From Hemicentrotus pulcherrimus (taxonomy: Eukaryota; Echinodermata; Echinoidea; Camarodonta; Strongylocentrotidae), in contig BEXV01001406.1 in assembly GCA_003118195.1 (NCBI GenBank), positions 9,816 to 73,815 of the forward strand: a stretch of 64,000 nucleotides of DNA, in the 5' to 3' direction. Made by a program: the position numbers and the translations under genes. Below are positions 33,901 through 45,900 of this stretch, one piece after another; the stretch's first letter is position 1, and every line of letters begins with the position of its first letter. The notes under the pieces were generated by a model that was given only the letters and a program-made list of their open reading frames with translations, was not told the origin of the DNA and did no database searches.

Positions 33901-36900
33901 TTTTTTTTATAAGATAGTGAAATCCTTGCTTCTGATTGGTTATCAGCAGATTTGTCAATGATTTTTGTAATTTGTCATTGAAAAAAGCTCTGTAAAACGG
34001 GTCCATGATTACATTGCTAGACCACTTCACATCTCCCTAGGTGACAAATGTATGCTTTTCAACTTTTCTGACTGCTTTGGGCCTTGATCTGGATATTTTA
34101 TCTCTTCTCTTATTCTTTTTTTCTTCTTTTTGTTTTATTATGAAAGGGGTGTGGGTTATGGTTACATTAAAGTGTATTGGGTAAAGAAATAATCTCACAT
34201 AACAAATCACAACTCTGCATTATAGTATAATGAGAAGTCAAAAGATTAATAAGAGGGAGAGTGCAAACCAGTACATTTTCCTCAATAAAATACAATTTTT
34301 TTTTTTAATAATATTTTTTTGTTGTTGTTTTGTTTATGTGCCATTTTCAATGGCAAAATGCCCATTCTGTCCTGTAAAGTATCCTACAAGCATCTAACAT
34401 TGGCAATTTGGGGATGTTCATTGGTTCATCGAACACAGCAGTCGTGACAAAATCATGCATATTCAACCAATGGTCCATTGAGAAATTTCTTCCTGTATGT
34501 ACATGTAGGAACGGTAAGAGGCATTGATCCGTGTAACAGTCCGTGTTTATTTTTAAGAATAGAACTTTTGTTAGTAAAATACAACTTTGGGGATTAAAGA
34601 ATACAGTTTTTGAACTCCAGAGGTTGGCAGGTCTGAGAGTGTGGATTGTCAAGGGAACTTTGGGATGGTTTGGAGGTTGGAATTGCAAGCTAATGAAATA
34701 AATGTATACGTGTCTGAAATGCCTTTTATTTTGTTTGTATTTCAGGCCCATGCTGCAACGCTTGTCATGAAGTTACAGCTTTTCATTCAGGTAAGAAGAC
34801 AATGTGCCATAAGCCATTAATTTATTCAAGGGGGAACAAGAAAAGCACCATCATCATCATCAATAGTGATCCGTCCAAGGACAGGTTGAGTGAACCTATC
34901 AACTTCTGAGACAACTGTCTCTTAAACCAACTGTTTCACTTTAGCAAATCAACTCAAATACTGAACAAGTTAGCAAGCATATTCTTGAAACCAAAAGCTG
35001 TTAGGTATAGCTTAGCGAGAATTAAGGGCTTTACATCATTATTTATATTAAATATTCTACCATGAAACAGGTAAATAGTTTAGGCTTGGGTAGGAGGTAC
35101 AATGACTCAGTTGATAGAGCTGTGGTCTCGTAATTGATGCTGGTTCAAATTCAACTTAATATTCACAGTTGTACATGTATGTTCCACCTGATGCTACCTG
35201 AATGCAACTTTAAGTATTCTCTCCTTCCACTTTCTTTCTCTCTCCCTCTCTCTCTCTCNNNNNNNNNNNNNNNNNNNNNNNNNNNNNNNNNNNNNNNNNN
35301 NNNNNNNNNNNNNNNNNNTCTCCCCTCCCTCCCTCCCCCCCTCTCTCTCTCTCTCTCTGTCCCTCTCTCTCTCTCTTTAAGCGTAGTAATCTATGCTTAC
35401 ACACCCCTATCAGTTATACCAGGAGGAGAGATCTTAGATTGCACTCACATTTCCCTCCTAGACATGGTTGAAACCAAATGAATACTTACACATGTATAAT
35501 GATAATAACTAAATTTCTTCAATGCCTTCACCCTTAGGAAGTGAATAACTCTTTGGAGGAGACGAGTCAGCAAGCATTACAGAACTTACCTCGTGTTCTC
35601 AGAGATGTGGAGGCTGTACGACAAGAAGCCGGTTTCCTAAAAGATCAGATGCAACTTGTCAAGGAGGACATCAAAAAGGCATGGCATTATGAAGGCCTTC
35701 GTAAACCTTATCAGCTAACTAAAATTACGTTTAGGGAAATAGATGTGAAAAGAAGTCTTGAAAAATTGTAGATCTCATGTTTACGAGAAAAAAAAGAGGT
35801 CTTGAATGGTCTTTTGTTGAGTAATTGCATACAAACAAGTTTCAAGATGTTTCAGACTGTATGTGCTTTACAGATTGAATTGTGATTTCAATGATCTTGT
35901 TTGATATCGAAGACACAACATATATTTCCAAATGGGAAGATATGAGTCTATCAATCAATGTTTTATCACTCATGGGGGAAATCTACTTACACTAGATAAG
36001 ACTCTAAAACTTAGTTTGTCATTCTTGAGATCTTGAACCCAATGTTTTCATAGAAATCATCTTTCCTCATATTCATTTCCCTTTTCCTTTTCCTTACTAT
36101 CTATCACACTCTACAATTTTCCCTGTCTTTCTTTCTTCACTTCAACTCTTCATTTATATGTTTCTATTTCTGCCCTCTCATTTATTCATTATATCTCATT
36201 TCTATTTTTCTCTTCCCAATCTCATTTTATCTCACACTGTCATTCCCTAATATTCTTGTTAAATCTGTATGTCTATATCCTTCTACTTCTCATACCATCA
36301 TCTTTGTCTACCTGTGATATAGGTAGAGGAGGATACATCAGAGTCAATGAAGATGCTGTTGGAGATTGATACCATCAAGTCAAGGATGAAGGCTGCATCA
36401 GATGCACTCCAGGCAAGTAGCCCGACCATTCAATATGGGAAACATTTGTGCGTGGATACAATTGTATTCAATTCTGATGAGTTAGATATCATCTTTGAGT
36501 TAAAGCTAGGAATCTCCTGTTTTAGAATCAGACATAAACTAAACTATCACATCTAGGCAGCTTTTTTGTGGGGATTTGTGGTGTATGTCACATGTTCATA
36601 TTGCTAGCTGTTCATGTAATGAAGTGAACAAATACACCGAAGAAGAGAGCTATTTTTCTTTAGAAATCCCTAGAAAAGAAATTATAAAACAACAACAACA
36701 TAAAAGTCTTAGTGTAATACGAAAACTGAAAATAGCTCCTGTGAACAAAATATGATTATTGACACTGCTATAATATTGATCAACTATGTTTAAAAATAGG
36801 CACAAATGTGTCTATGAACAAGTGATTGTTGACTCAAACACGTATGCATCTGTAAACAGTTTTCAGCTTTAAGATGTCACAGTGTTAGCAGATGTGATTG

Positions 36901-39900
36901 ATTATTTGTATGATTTGTTTTACAGGAAGCAGATAACTGGACGACCTTGATGGCTGATGTTGATGAAGTTTTTGCTAGTAAGGATGTTCAGTTGGTAAGT
37001 CATTCTCTTCTTTTTCTCATCTCTCTTTCACTTTTATTATTTATATAATTGTATATTGATCTTCGACTTTTTTTCCCTTCTCCTTCAATCGTCTATTTTT
37101 CTACCCCTTCTTCTCTTCTTTTCCAAATAATACTTCCTGGTCAATACTACATGGTCAGAAAGAATTTTCCATCTTTTTCCTACCAGTTCTTATCCTTCAC
37201 TTTTTCTTTTTTTAGTTGTCCATCTTTTGTCTTTCACATATTGTACATGTCATCACAATGTTGTGTTGGTGTCTACTAGAATGTTGATTCAAAGCATGAT
37301 AAATAATGTACCTCACAATCATAAATGTATTCATTGTAGGTTGCCTTTGACTTTTCTAAAATTTTCTAACATAAAATAATTATAAGTCAAATTCTCATTC
37401 TTCATGTACTGTATGTGTGTTGCCAGAATAGATATTTTATTAATACTTTATTGAAATTACATTTATCTTGTCTCAAGATGCACTTTTCTTTATCGTGGAC
37501 TGGTTTTCTTTTTTCATTAGATTCTTATTTTTTCCTTTAGCTACTGGTTACATATTACTTAGTTATTTTACTTAATTTGCTTTACTATTATGCTTTGTGT
37601 TTTATCTACAGATTGCAGACAAACTACTGGCAATGCAGCACAGTCTGGTAAGGAAACTATGAATATGAATATGAATATGGTGGTGGTTATTTTACCTGAC
37701 TGCTAAGAAAGCATAAATGCTTGTAAGTAAGCAACCAAACGGCCAACGGCTTTAGGTCCTCTCCGAGGGACCTGGTAATGAGGATTAATGCCTTACCAAA
37801 GGGCACTAGCGCATCGACTTGGTTTCGAACTCGGGTCATTGGATTACGAGACCACTGCTGTACCTGTTAATGCTTTTATGGATTTTTAAAAATTATTATT
37901 ATTTTATTATTATTTTCTTTTGAATGGAATCTTTGAATGCAAAATCTCTTTGCCTTCACAATTTCTCTCACTTTTTAAGAATTCTGTTTATATTTTGTTT
38001 GAGTACCGGTATTCAATTTAATTTATACGTTTTAAAAAAAAAATTATTTATTAACATTTATTTCCTTCTCAACAGTACAATATGAAACACAATTTATATA
38101 TAAATTATATATGTAACAATGATTTCAACATTGAGTATACATTAAATTATTCAGATTACAGAAGGAGGCGAAAAACCTGAAAAGCTTGAGTTGGGAACGC
38201 ATATAATAGTTTAACACAGTACCAACATTTGAAGACATTTTCCATGCAATTTTGTCATCAATACATTTCTGTGAAAGGATCCTATGTCTAATGTTGAGTT
38301 TGTCTTGATCTTGTTTGTTTAGAGTATGTTAGCTCACTGTGGAGATTATGATGAGAGATGTCAGAGTCTGGAGGTTTTGAAGAATCGTCTAGAAGCTCTT
38401 CTGAGTCCTCAGCTTGTTAGTGCATTCAACTCACATTCACTGGGTGAGTTAGCTTGTGAGTGCATTCAACTCACATTCACTGAGTGAGCTTGTTAGTGCA
38501 TTCAACTCACATTCACTGGGTGAGTTAGCTTGTTAGTGCATTCAACTCACATTCACTGGGTGAGTTAGCTTGTGAGTGCATTCAACTCACATTCACTGAG
38601 TGAGCTTGTTAGTGCATTCAACCCACATTCATTGGGTGAGCTTGTTAGTGCATTCAACTCACATTCACTAGCTGAGATACACTGTAGGATGCAGATCATA
38701 ACTCACCCAGTTATGATCTGCATCCTACAGTGTATCTCAGCTAGGAAATTCAATTGAGTTACTAGAATAGATGATGTACTTCTAATGAACAAACTTATCT
38801 TTTAGCACTCCAAATTTAAGTTTGTAATTTGAAATATAATCTTTTGCAATTTATCACCTTGTCTTTAGATGTTCACAATGGTTTTGAATGATCCCTTAAC
38901 CCCTGATGCAATTTGAACAACACAGTTTGTCTGAAATTCACACTTGAACTCTTTGGTTTACTGTTTATATACCGGTATTTTATTCTTAATTCATGCCAAT
39001 CTATGTTCATGTTTATTGATATGTTTCTTTTGTAATTTTGCCTGTTTTTATCTGTGAACTATATCGCAATTCAGCCAACAACGGCTGCAAAGATATATTT
39101 TAATAAACCTTGAATTGAATTGAATTGAATAGAATTCAAGATTATTTTTTTTGTTTGTTATCACAAACCTCGGCTATAATTGACTCTATACATACATGGT
39201 GTATCTTTCTGTGGTACATGGAGGCATACATGTATGTACAAGCTTTAACTCTTGTTCACAACATCTTAAGATAAAACTGACTGCATGCATATATATTGTT
39301 TCCCGGGCCCATCCCTTTAGTACATTCCTGGTTGAGGTTTTTGGTGTGCTTTTCTGAAATACACACATGTAGAGATCACAAATCGCAAATCACAGTGTAA
39401 GTAAAGTCATAATGACAAACATCATAAATCCCGAGCAAAGAAATATACCATCTATTGTGTTAGGGAGATTATGTATTCATTTATCATTTTCAGTCAACAA
39501 CAAGATAAAACTTTGTCATTGTTAATTTTGTTTGTATGCATACATCGCATTTGGCTAATATTCTTCTTTCTTTTTTTTCAGAGGCTGCCCAGAGATATGT
39601 GAAAATATTCAAAGATATGGACAGATTGTCACAGCTCAGGAATTACTACTACAAATGCCATAAGGTAAGTTTAAATACCTTCATGCAATGATGGAGTTAT
39701 CTCTAGACGATATACTGAATGTATGTGATTGGTTGGTCGGTATATAGGAACAATTTAATGATAACTTTGCATTCTAGCAATGGCAAAACTTAATTCACAC
39801 AGAAACATACTGATCTTACATAAGAAATTTAGAGAGTATTAATATTTTAAATCGTATTTCTCTATCTCTCCCCCTCTCTTTCTCTTTCTACATGAATCTG

Positions 39901-42900
39901 TTCAACAGAGTTCCTTATTACTCCAGTGGCAGAAACTACAGGAAACTAACAGAGAAAAGGTCCTAGCAGAGTGGTTACCAACATTCTATGAAACATTGCT
40001 TACAACATGGCACAGAGAGGTAAGATATTATACTACCACCAAACATTGCTTACAACATGGCACAGAAAGGTAAGATATTATACTACCACCAAACATTGCT
40101 TACAACATGGCACAGAGAGGTAAGATAGTATACTACCACCAAACATTGCTTACAACATAACACAGAGAGGTAAAATAGTATACTACTACCAAACATTGCT
40201 TACAACATGGCACAGAGAGGTAAGATAGTATACTACCACCAAACTTTATTCATGTCAAGCATGAGGCCTACTGATAATATCTTCTTGCCGATTATAAAAG
40301 CTACATTGTAAACATGACATGAGGGGATAAATCCATAAAGAATGAGAACCTTAACTTCGTAATATTAACAATGTGACCTTTGACCCAATTATGACCTTTG
40401 AATCATGAAGTCCCCCATGGTAGATGAGCCTCTAGCTCAGAACCTGTCAGTATCCAGCCATCATTACCAATTGCCTATTATTTTCACTTTGTCACATGAC
40501 ATTTGACCTCATCTTGCCCTTTGTACCCGTAGATTCAGTGGTGTGATCAGGTCTTCCCTGGTGCTGTTCCTATGGTATGTGAGCTCCTAGCCCAGACACT
40601 GTCCAGTCTGCAGCCATCACTACCAGCCTGTATGGACTCTGCCCTGCAAGACAATGCCCTTCTCAACCTCATTGACCTCCGGCAGGTAACTATCATGGCT
40701 TTACAGACTCTGCTTCATAAAGCTTTTAACTACATGTATGCTGTAGTATAACAAGTTACAAAATAGCCTTTGATTTGCTGTGAGCAAACTTGTCTTTGAA
40801 TTTTGACACTGCTTTATGAAACAGGATTCTGGTCTATTTCATGTACATGTACAATTTATATGACACTATGTGTGTTGCATCGCTGCTTATATGGTTTGGA
40901 TGGAAACACGTAGAGATCATAATAGTTGCATGATTTGTTCTCAACTCACCTGAATTTTAAATTAAAAAAAACAATATTTATTCAGTTCTGGTGAGACTTG
41001 GAATGTCAGAGGTTTTTATAGAGACAGTAAGCAGTCATTGAAAAATAGTATGTTGGGGCAAGACATTGTTTCCACGGAAACAGTGCCTATTCCCTCCAAT
41101 TATCTTCATGTACATTGTAAATGTATTTTCATTAAGTTATTTGAGAAAAGTTTTTAAGCAATCATGATAATATAACCATAAAAACGGTGCTTTTAAAGCG
41201 CTTACCACCAAGTCTCTAAGCGCTATAACAAACAAAATAAAATGATAAACAATTGCATAATAATCAAATAAAGGATACTTTGTGCATTTTTGCAAAAGAT
41301 GTAGGCTACATGTAGGTTTACTTCACAGAGACTGTCATTGGTGAAATCATTGTTTTATTAATCATATATGAATTAGTACCTATACTATGTACACTATATC
41401 TGCTGCACTGTGTAAACAATATGCTATCAAGATGCTATCTGTTTATACGTTTGCATTGATCTACAGATCACATTGAGATTCATCAAAAGCTTAGAAGGAG
41501 CTATACAATCAGTGACAGGTAAGTCTTGAGATTCATCAAAAGTTTAGAAGGTGCTATACAATCAGTGACAGGTAAGTCTTGAGGGGTTTTTTTATGTGTA
41601 TTTTTTTTTTTTTCGGTTTTGGGGGTGTGCTTGTGATATACTGTCAGTTGTGGAGATCTGATGTTGATTTAAAAAAACAAAATGTAGGTAATAATCCTCA
41701 TTTCCAAGTCTGTGAGACGGCAGCCAGAGGTTTAGTTGCTTACTTGCCTACAAACATACATGCTTTCTTTTTTATGGTGCATGTTTATTATATCCACAAA
41801 TTAAATACACTTTCAGAATGTTGGCTTTGCAAAAGTTTCTATTATTGTATGTATTTATCACAGTTGCCCATTACTCCATTTTTCTTTCTGCAGACACACT
41901 AGTAGGCAGCCATTTTGAAGACCTTGTTCATGCTATCCATGCCCCTTACATCCCTTATTTGATAAGGTACGGCTTCTACGAGGAAGAACACTTGCTCCAA
42001 GAACTCTCAACTATCAACATGGCAAGTAGTTTTCGTCTTTAATTTGAAAAGGAAACTAATAGAGTTGGCCTCCTGATGTTTGAAAGATTGCATTGTTGAA
42101 AATACTTTGAGAGTATTCCTCTTTTTGAGAGAATATCATATTTGAATCTCTCTTTTAGGAGAACTCTCCCAAGGGAAACCATCATTACTATTCTCAACTA
42201 CACAATGTCAACCCTATAACTTACATATACTCTATAAATTTGTCAAATCTTGATCACTCCCTTTCCAATTCTGTTTTCCATTTCGACTCATTTTAACAAT
42301 GCATGTATATACACCTAAAATGAAAACAACAAAAGTCTTATGTCATTTAATTAAATGTTGTCATCACCTCAGTCATTGTTTTCTTCCTTTCGTTCAGGCC
42401 TCCATTAAAGTAATTATGAAATGTCCAAAATTTGATAAATATGTGAAATATGCACTTTTTTAATAAACAAATGCAAAAAAGTGTGGATTTTGACAAGAGA
42501 AAGAATGTTTTGGCAAATACAGCAAAGGAAAGAAAGAAAGGGTGAAATAGAGATGAAAACAAAGTAATTTTAAGATAAAGCTTGTTGAAACACAAAGTGA
42601 TTTGAAGTATTTTATCTGATATTCTTTTACAACAGGAAAGACAGGACTTGATAGACTGTGCACAGCTGCTATCAGATTCACTCAATAAGATATTCAAACT
42701 GACAAATGAGGTAACTATCAACTTATATTTAGACTAAACAACTAAAGTCTTTGTTTTGTGTGTGTGCTAGAAGGGACTGTCATTTTCTGAATGTGGGTGG
42801 GGGTGGTAGGGAGAGAGAGGAGACAGGGATGGAGTGACATTGTGATGGATTTAGAGAGCTGGGTTGGTATTCACTTCACTATTTATGTCAGAAAAATGAA

Positions 42901-45900
42901 TATTTTACTCATTTTGGGGCTTTATTGCCAACTTTGATGTTAGGTTGTATTGGCTAAATACAGGTATTTTACCCTCAATTGGACATAGCTTTCCTCGCGA
43001 ACTTAAGCCAAATATTTTGAAGGCCTTGATAGGAATGCATATGTTTTTCATATGCAGTCATCACAAGCTGCGCGCATATACCGTAATCGAATGTCACAAT
43101 GCTTATAAGTATGAAAGTCGGTTACTGAAGTCAAATATTTAGATGAATATGAGTTAAGGCATTTTACTTACTAGCCAATACAAATACTAAGTAAAGTACT
43201 GGCTTAATATGCATACTAAATTGAATACCGCCCCTGGCTCCCTTGTTTATTATAGATGTTGAGTTTGATACCATTATCCATTTTGGTTTTGATATCAACA
43301 TATGAAATATGTATTTCTTCACCTACATGTAAAACGCTGTTTATGTTTAATACCTTTGTTTAAAGGGAGTGTAACTTCGCAAATACTGGTTAACGTCGTC
43401 TTCTTTTGGACAACTGGACGTAAACGAATGGTCAGCGTTCGCGAAACAAACTGAAGTTCTCCTCACGCTTCGGTTTCGCATATGTTGCATGCACATGATT
43501 GCTGCGGTCGCATCGCCCGTAGTCGTATTATACCCGACTGACCCCAAGTCAGGCCACAGGAAAGACACATAGTCTCGTCATGCTACACACCCCATAATAG
43601 ACATGGCCCTGCTACCTTAGCCTCTAGCTTAGTCAATAAAAGTTCATACAAAGTGAGGAGTGATCCAGGCTATTTTTAAACTGTCAAACTTTTCCTCTTA
43701 CTGCTTGTTTTTCCAGGCTTCAGACAGGTGTACAGCTTTTACAGGAGGCTTTGGCATGGCTGGCCTATTATCAGCTCTCAAAGTAAGCTAACTTATTTGT
43801 TTATTTTTTTAATTTATTTCTTTAATTACTGCTCTTTGAAATCTATACTACCACTATTGTCTGGGGTGTAAATATGTCCTTAATAACATGTTATGATTGT
43901 GTGACTATGGTAGTCCAATGTGTCTTGTTCTAAACATGTTATATGATTGAATGATTGAGGAAGTCCAATGTTTGTTCCATTTATCAACCAAAGAGGACTA
44001 AAAGTTAAAAAGAATAGTATTGCCACTTACAAATCGTCTTTCCATGGATGATATCTTAAATATTTTACATACATGTATGGTGATACACTTTAAATAAGAA
44101 TATGTTTGACATCCATGATAATATTGGCTTTTACAGTGTAACGTTGTATTTGATTTAATGCATAATCCAATATGTACAGTATACCTTTAAGCTATAGGTA
44201 GATAAGAAAGAGAGTGAAAAAGAAAATGAGCAGGATTTCTTTGATACTGCGACAGGCCACATTCAGCTCGTACTGTCAGAAGTTTGACCGGAGCCTAGAA
44301 ACCTTGAGGTCAGCCTGCGGGCTTGACCCAGTAAGTACTAATGCCATGGTGACCTCTGCGGGGGCGGAGCTAGGGGAGGATTGGAGCAAGTTCCAGAATG
44401 CTCTCAAGATTGTTCAGACATGTGGTAAGCTTTATCAGTATTAGGGTTAGTGAGTGAAAGGTCATAAGTCAAAGAGGCCAATGGACATGGAAAGTCATGA
44501 CATACATGTATGGTCCATCCATAATTTCAGCATGCTCATCTACAGTACCATTTGTAGAATGGATAAGAAAATATTGAATGAGGAAGTTTCTACACAATGT
44601 TCCTGCTGCTAGTTGCTTAAATATTTCCTATTTTTGAGAATTTTCAAGTCCCATATATAGTTTTGTAAATCTTAACTAAATTTGATGCATACAGTAAACC
44701 TTCAATACATCCTATAACCTGATTGTGCATGGGGCTAAGGCGAGACAACGCAAGGCATTTGACATGTTTCGACATATAATATAGGAACTAAGAAAAGGAA
44801 GGAGATTTATCTTATATTCAATCTTGATGATAACCCTTTTTTATGCCTCCGCTTCAAAGTAGCCGGAGGCATTATTTTTGTAAGGCCAGTATCATTTCAA
44901 GCTCTGCTTACGATATCAGTTTTCTGCATTCTCCCCCTTTTCCTTCTTTTCAAAAAAGATTTATTTGTCAGGAGGTCGAGGGTCAAAGGTCACAGGGCTC
45001 ATTATGTATACAAAAATAGCTTGTGATCGAGTTATCTCAAGAACCAATTAATGGATTCCTGCCAAACTTGGGTCATGTATGTCTCTAATAGAGCCAATGA
45101 ACTGATTAGATTTTGGGGTCTCAAGGTCGAAGGTCAAAGGTCACAGGGCTAATTATGTATACAAAAATAGCTTGTGATCGCGTTATCTCAGGAACCGGTC
45201 AATGGATTCCTGCCAAACTTGGGTCATGTATTTATCAAACGGAGCCAATGAACTAATTAGATTTTGGGGTCACGAGTTCGAAGATCAAAGTTCACAGGGC
45301 TCATTATGTATACAAAAATAGCTCGTGATCGCGTTACCTCAAGAACCGATTGATGGATTCCTGCCAAACTTGGGTCATGTATGTATCTAACAGAGCCAAT
45401 GAACGGATTAGATTTTGGGGTCATGAGGTCAAAGGTCACAGGGCTCATTATGTATGCACAAATAGCTTGTGATCGCATCATGAGAACCAATAGACAGATT
45501 ACTATCAAACTCAAGACATGTACATGTATATATGTATCTTGCAGAGCCAATTAACTGATTAGATTTTAGGGTCATCAGGTCAAAGGTCATGTGGCTCATT
45601 ATGTATGACTATAAATGTGACCCGGCACCACAAAACCACCAAAAAGTAGCAAAAATTATTTTCCTGATTTCATCTGATTACGAAAGAAGAAGTTCTCCTC
45701 TTTAAAATGGTATATTACTTGTCCAAATTGAAGCTTCCTAACCCTTTCAATTTAGTGAATGAAAAGAGCTGGTGAGGGAGGTTACTGGTATTAAATTGTG
45801 AGAAAGAGAGCTTTAAAGTTTGGGGCTATTCAAGCATGCGGAGCAAGCAANATCCGAGACTCGAATGACATGGCCTAGTAGCTGGGTGGGCGACAGCTTA

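Noticed and set aside
34347..34751. 134-codon open frame on the minus strand
   Set aside because: It lies in COG7 intron 2, overlaps exon 3 antisense, shows no recognisable domain, and its ends are AT-rich intron sequence. Treated as chance.
35090..35155. Functional tRNA gene
   Set aside because: A and B box-like segments are present, but there is no paired acceptor stem or clear anticodon arm; interpreted as SINE debris.
38411..38667. Regular direct repeats that might suggest a CRISPR array
   Set aside because: The units are contiguous with no unique spacers, and the genome is a spliced eukaryotic one.
44320..44340. GTAAGT after GACCCA as the donor of COG7 exon 16
   Set aside because: Reading through it keeps the human-like EDWxxFQNxxxIxxTCG sequence, so the true donor is at 44425.
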